From [Pasteurella] aerogenes (GTDB lineage: Bacteria; Pseudomonadota; Gammaproteobacteria; Enterobacterales; Pasteurellaceae), in assembly GCA_900637275.1 (NCBI GenBank), contig LR134362.1, forward strand, positions 1,054,001 through 1,118,000: a stretch of 64,000 bases of DNA. The letters run 5' to 3'. Under the pieces are notes generated by a model. That model made no database searches and was not told the DNA's origin. It worked only from the letters and a program-made list of their open reading frames with translations. The translations under genes and the position numbers were made by a program. Positions within the stretch are counted from its first letter, which is position 1. Each line of letters begins with the position of its first letter. Shown here piece by piece: positions 60,297-64,000 of this stretch.

Positions 60297-61148
60297 ATGA
60301 AAACTCATGTTATTGAAATTAATGAACAAAACTTAACGGAAACATTACAAAACGCACAACATACGCCAATGGCGATTGTTTTTTATGCGCCCAGCCACCA
60401 AACTTCCGTAGAATTCACCGCACTTTTATCCCGTTATGCGGAAAAATATCAAGGGCAATTTATTTTAGGCAAAGTCAATTGCGAAACAGAACAAATGGTT
60501 GCCGCGCAATTTCGTATCCAAGCCTTACCGACCACTTATTTATTTAAAGACGGTCAGGCGCTAGATGCCTTCCAAGGGGCATTAGCGGAAGAAACCTTGC
60601 AACAACGTTTAAGCGCCATTTTGCCAAAAGAAGACGAAATCAAATTTAATCAAGCCTTAGAGTTATTATCCGGCGAACATTACGACGAAGCCTTACCGTT
60701 ATTAAAAGAAGCCTGGGAATTATCCGATAAGAAAAACAGCGATATTGCATTGTTGTATGCAGAAACCTATATCGCCATGAAACGTACAGAACCGGCGCAA
60801 GACATTTTAAAACAAATTCCGCTGCAAGATCGCGATAGCCGCTGGCAAGGGCTGCAAGCGCAAATTGATTTGTTAATTAAAGCGGCGGATACTCCGGAAA
60901 TTCAACAATTACAAGCCGATTTTGCCAAAAATCCAAGTGCGGAAATTGCACTAAAGCTGGCATTACAATTGCACCAAGCCAATCGCAACGAAGAATCGTT
61001 GGAACTGTTATTTAGCCTTTTAAAACAGGACTTAGCAGCAGAAAATGGCGAAGTGAAAAAACAATTTTTAGAAATCTTAGCCGCCATCGGCAACCACGAT
61101 CCGCTTACCAATAAATATCGCCGATTATTGTACGCATTACTCTATTGA
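60297..61148 (+). CDS. cnoX: Thioredoxin-fold/TPR chaperedoxin CnoX (YbbN)
   Basis: Holdase that in E. coli protects proteins from hypochlorous acid damage and hands them to GroEL. The ATG at 60297 is preceded by AAAAAGGA. The 283 residues comprise a thioredoxin-like domain (about 1-110) and TPR repeats (about 115-283: DEIKFNQALELLSGEHYDEALPLLKEAWELS onward). The position of the CxxC motif reads APSHQTS, with no cysteine at all, so it cannot act as a dithiol oxidoreductase. It is followed 76 bases later by trxB. Uptake signals at 60246-60254 (upstream) and 60417-60425. Confidence 0.9.
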   Translation: MKTHVIEINEQNLTETLQNAQHTPMAIVFYAPSHQTSVEFTALLSRYAEKYQGQFILGKVNCETEQMVAAQFRIQALPTTYLFKDGQALDAFQGALAEETLQQRLSAILPKEDEIKFNQALELLSGEHYDEALPLLKEAWELSDKKNSDIALLYAETYIAMKRTEPAQDILKQIPLQDRDSRWQGLQAQIDLLIKAADTPEIQQLQADFAKNPSAEIALKLALQLHQANRNEESLELLFSLLKQDLAAENGEVKKQFLEILAAIGNHDPLTNKYRRLLYALLY

Positions 61149-61224
61149 TGGATTTACTTATTGAAAACACTGTAATAGACTTAAGTAACTTAAGTTTGAT
61201 GATTAGATAACGCAAGGAATTTTT

Positions 61225-62178
61225 ATGTCAGAAATTAAACACAGCAAATTGCTTATTTTAGGCTCCGGTCCTGCCGGCTATACTGCCGCGATTTATGCAG
61301 CGCGTGCCAACCTTAAACCCGTATTGGTCACCGGCTTGCAACAAGGCGGTCAATTAACCACAACTACGGAAATTGAAAACTGGCCGGGTGATTTTGGCGA
61401 TACGACAGGTCCTGAATTGATGCAAAGAATGTTACAACACGCGGAAAAGTTTGATACCGAAATTATTTTTGATCATATCAATCGCGTGGATTTGTCTTCT
61501 CGCCCGTTCAAACTTTATGGCGATATGCAAACCTTTAGTTGCGATGCCTTAATTATCGCCACCGGCGCCTCCGCTCGTTATTTGGGTTTACCTTCCGAAG
61601 AAGCCTATAAAGGACGCGGCGTTTCTGCTTGCGCGACTTGTGACGGATTTTTCTATCGCAATAAACCAGTTGCCGTCGTCGGCGGTGGCAATACCGCAGT
61701 AGAAGAAGCGCTTTATTTGGCCAATATTGCCTCTGAGGTGCATTTAATCCACCGTCGTGACAGTTTCCGTGCTGAAAAAATCCTACTTGACCGTTTAAAC
61801 AAAAAAGTGGAAGAAGGTAAAATCGTACTCCATACGCACCGCACTTTAGACGAAGTATTGGGTGATGATATGGGCGTGACCGGATTGCGTTTAAAAGATA
61901 CCCAATCCGAGGCTTGCGAAGAAATCAAATTAGAAGGCGCCTTTATCGCTATTGGCCATGCGCCAAATACGGATATTTTTGCCGGTCAACTGGAATTAAA
62001 TAACGGTTATATTGTGGTAAAATCCGGTTTAAGCGGTAATGCGACCGCCACTTCCGTAGAAGGCGTGTTTGCCGCGGGAGATGTGATGGATCATAACTAC
62101 CGACAAGCAATTACCTCCGCTGGAACCGGTTGTATGGCGGCGTTAGATGCTGAACGTTATCTTGATGCACAAGAATAA
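61225..62178 (+). CDS. trxB: Thioredoxin reductase
   Basis: NADPH-dependent FAD enzyme that keeps thioredoxin reduced. The 317 residues have the FAD motif LGSGPAGYTAAIYAARA, the redox pair Cys136-Cys139 in SACATCDGFFYR, the NADPH motif VVGGGNTAVEEALYL, and the C-terminal FAD contact GVFAAGDVMDHNYRQAITSAGTGCMAALDAE. AAGGAA precedes the ATG. A good terminator separates it from cydD. An uptake signal lies at 61838-61846. Confidence 0.97.
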   Translation: MSEIKHSKLLILGSGPAGYTAAIYAARANLKPVLVTGLQQGGQLTTTTEIENWPGDFGDTTGPELMQRMLQHAEKFDTEIIFDHINRVDLSSRPFKLYGDMQTFSCDALIIATGASARYLGLPSEEAYKGRGVSACATCDGFFYRNKPVAVVGGGNTAVEEALYLANIASEVHLIHRRDSFRAEKILLDRLNKKVEEGKIVLHTHRTLDEVLGDDMGVTGLRLKDTQSEACEEIKLEGAFIAIGHAPNTDIFAGQLELNNGYIVVKSGLSGNATATSVEGVFAAGDVMDHNYRQAITSAGTGCMAALDAERYLDAQE

Positions 62179-62194
62179 CTTTTATTTAAATGAT

Positions 62195-62227
62195 AACGGA
62201 CGCGTTAATCGCGTCCTTCCTTTTTAA
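62195..62227 (+). terminator. Rho-independent terminator of trxB
   Basis: GGACGCG (62198-62204), TTAAT, CGCGTCC (62210-62216), followed by TTCCTTTTT. Confidence 0.9.
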
Positions 62228-62258
62228 TTGCGAAAACCATCCGAAAGCACCTACAAAT

Positions 62259-64000
62259 ATGAATAAAGCCCGCCAAAAATATCTGTTTAAATGGCTAAGA
62301 AATCAACAAAAAATCATTAAAAAACAATTGGGTTTGACCATTATCCTTGCCACATTTTCCTCCTTAATTTTGGTGGCACAAACTTGGTTGTTGGCAACAG
62401 TGTTGCAAAGTTTGATTATGGAAAACACCGATCGTAGTCAATTATTACCGCACTTTGCCGCCTTAATTCTGTGTTTCGCTTTACGCGCATTGATTTTATG
62501 GTTCAGAGAAAAAATCGGCTTCCAAAGTGGACAACAATTACGCCGTCATATTCGCCAACAAATTTTGGCTAAAATCCACCAAGTAGGCCCGGCAACCATT
62601 AATCATAAACCTGCGGGCAGTTGGGCAAGTATTATGTTGGAGCAAGTAGAAAATCTGCATAATTTTTATGCACGTTATTTGCCACAGCAAACTTTATCCG
62701 TAATTGTGCCAGTGATCATTTTAATTGCTGTATTTCCGTTAAACTGGGCGGCAGGACTCATTTTATTATTCACCGCGCCGCTTATTCCGATTTTTATGAT
62801 TTTAGTGGGTATTGCCGCCGCCGACAGCAGCCAACGCAATATGGAAACCCTCTCCCGTTTAAGCGCACAATTTTTAGATCGTTTGCAAGGGCTTGAAACC
62901 TTAAGAATTTTTAACCGCACTTCAGAGCAAACCCAGCATATTGAAGACAGTACAGAAGCCTTCCGTGAAACCACTATGGATGTGTTAAAACTGGCGTTTT
63001 TATCCTCGGCGGTATTGGAGTTTTTCACTTCGATCTCGATTGCCTTGATGGCGGTTTATTTTGGTTTTAGTTATTTAGGTGAACTGGATTTCGGCACTTA
63101 TGACAGCTCGCTAAGTCTCTTTGTCGGCTTTTTCTGCTTAATCCTTGCGCCGGAGTTTTATCAACCGCTGCGTGATCTCGGTACCTATTATCACGATCGT
63201 TCCGCCGGTATCGGTGCCGCAGATGTGATTGTGGATTTTCTAGAACAAGATTATATTACTGCCCAATCTGAATCCTCCCACCAGCAACTTGATGCACAAA
63301 GTGCGGTGGAAATTTGTGCAGAAAATGTAATTGTACTATCGCCACAAGGTCAACCTTTAACACAAGCCTTAAGTTTTCACCTAGCGCCTAACAGCCACAC
63401 CGCCTTAGTTGGACAAAGTGGTGCAGGGAAAACTTCCTTGGTTAATGTGCTATTAGGCTTTTTGGCTTATCAAGGTAGTTTAAAAATCAATGGGATAGAG
63501 TTTCGGGAACTAGATCTAACCCAATGGCGCAAACAGGTAGCTTGGGTAGGACAAAATCCGCTGTTGTTACAAGGTAGCATCCGTGAAAATCTGTTACTGG
63601 GCGATATTCAAGCCTCAAACCAACAAATCGAACAAGCACTCGCGCAAGCACAAGCCAAAGAATTTACCGATAAATTAGGCTTAGATCATGAAATTAAAGA
63701 AGGAGGTATCGGGCTTTCTGTTGGTCAAGCACAGCGTTTAGCGGTGGCTCGCGCCTTGTTGCGTCAAGGCAAATTATTGGTGTTAGATGAACCGACCGCC
63801 AGTTTAGATGCGCAGTCGGAAAATTTAGTTTTGCAAGCCTTGCAACAAATCAGTGGCAAGCAAACCACCTTAATGATCACCCATCGCATTGAAGATCTTA
63901 AACAATGCGACCAGATTTTGGTGATGCAACAAGGGCAAATCATCCAACAAGGCACTTTCGCCCAATTACAAGATCAAGGCTTTTTTGCCGAACTTTTGGC
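62259..64000 (+). CDS. cydD: Cysteine/glutathione ABC exporter subunit CydD (3' end outside window)
   Basis: Half-transporter that with CydC exports cysteine and glutathione to the periplasm and is needed for cytochrome bd assembly. The frame opens at ATG 62259 (MNKARQKYLFKWLRNQQ) and stays open to the window edge, 580 codons, where E. coli CydD has 588 residues, so nearly all is here. The membrane domain (about 20-310) is followed by the ATPase with Walker A GQSGAGKTS, a weakened signature GIGLSVGQAQRLAVARALL and Walker B LLVLDEPTASLD. Three uptake signals lie inside (62447, 62914, 63299). trxB upstream is the E. coli neighbour too; cydC is expected just beyond. Confidence 0.93.
   Translation, partial: MNKARQKYLFKWLRNQQKIIKKQLGLTIILATFSSLILVAQTWLLATVLQSLIMENTDRSQLLPHFAALILCFALRALILWFREKIGFQSGQQLRRHIRQQILAKIHQVGPATINHKPAGSWASIMLEQVENLHNFYARYLPQQTLSVIVPVIILIAVFPLNWAAGLILLFTAPLIPIFMILVGIAAADSSQRNMETLSRLSAQFLDRLQGLETLRIFNRTSEQTQHIEDSTEAFRETTMDVLKLAFLSSAVLEFFTSISIALMAVYFGFSYLGELDFGTYDSSLSLFVGFFCLILAPEFYQPLRDLGTYYHDRSAGIGAADVIVDFLEQDYITAQSESSHQQLDAQSAVEICAENVIVLSPQGQPLTQALSFHLAPNSHTALVGQSGAGKTSLVNVLLGFLAYQGSLKINGIEFRELDLTQWRKQVAWVGQNPLLLQGSIRENLLLGDIQASNQQIEQALAQAQAKEFTDKLGLDHEIKEGGIGLSVGQAQRLAVARALLRQGKLLVLDEPTASLDAQSENLVLQALQQISGKQTTLMITHRIEDLKQCDQILVMQQGQIIQQGTFAQLQDQGFFAELL

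Noticed and set aside
1..64000. CRISPR arrays, insertion sequences, prophage or toxin-antitoxin modules
   Set aside because: No regularly spaced repeats, transposase, integrase or phage genes were seen; the repeated 9-mer is the uptake signal, not a CRISPR repeat.

Overview
This window is chromosomal core DNA from a member of the Pasteurellaceae, in the branch carrying the Haemophilus-type DNA uptake signal (9-mer AAGTGCGGT). By eye I counted about 57 exact copies on the two strands, roughly 0.9 per kb, many as inverted pairs that double as transcription terminators. Gene content and order match Haemophilus, Pasteurella and Aggregatibacter: xthA with the DUF695/RraB gene, ydiJ-menI-hemH, DUF2310-queF-ppnN, torYZ, and an FbpA resembling those of Mannheimia and Pasteurella. 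Species cannot be fixed from sequence alone. I see no insertion sequence, prophage, CRISPR array or recent island.

Layout: 1-4.8 kb holds the trpA end, carbonic anhydrase, purK, aspC, and divergent minC/ycgL. 4.8-8.6 kb is a periplasmic S-/N-oxide reductase and its pentahaem cytochrome (torYZ, called mtsZM in Haemophilus). 8.9-16.5 kb holds xthA, a DUF695-RraB fusion, a 26-residue YnhF-like membrane protein, purR, ppc, chrA and yciU. 16.6-22.4 kb holds dapD, cysB, rluB, yciO, smrB, prmB and tRNA-Ser(UGA). 22.7-28.0 kb is the yccA-tusE-acyP / yccT-mgsA-yccF-yccS neighbourhood known from Escherichia coli. 28.1-33.5 kb holds nrdB, truC, yqcC, then DUF2310-queF-ppnN. 33.5-37.2 kb holds infC-rpmI-rplT, grxD and a lemA-TPM-TPM operon. 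37.3-39.9 kb is a tandem pair of almost identical ompA genes. 40.2-45.7 kb is a tightly coupled ydiJ-menI-hemH-gntR run. 45.7-52.2 kb holds cspD, yoaH, yfaE, a DASS anion transporter, dapB and ribH-nusB-thiL-pgpA-rhtC. 52.4-58.1 kb holds DoxX, an MFS carrier and a Fur-type fbpABC iron importer. 58.2-64 kb holds uup, cnoX, trxB and the start of cydDC.

Functional themes are anaerobic or oxidant-linked respiration (torYZ, cydD, trxB), lysine and cell-wall precursors (dapD, dapB), purine control (purK, purR, ppnN), translation and RNA modification (infC operon, rluB, truC, tusE, queF, prmB, smrB, uup), and iron/haem (fbpABC, hemH).

The items most worth a second look are an orphan minC lacking its usual MinD-contact motif and its minDE partners; the ompA tandem with homogenised coding regions but unrelated leaders; nrdB, purK and gntR separated from their usual partners; a (CG)7 tract inside fbpA; well-formed CRP and Fur sites; and the unannotated small protein gene next to purR. 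I found no clear new multi-gene system.
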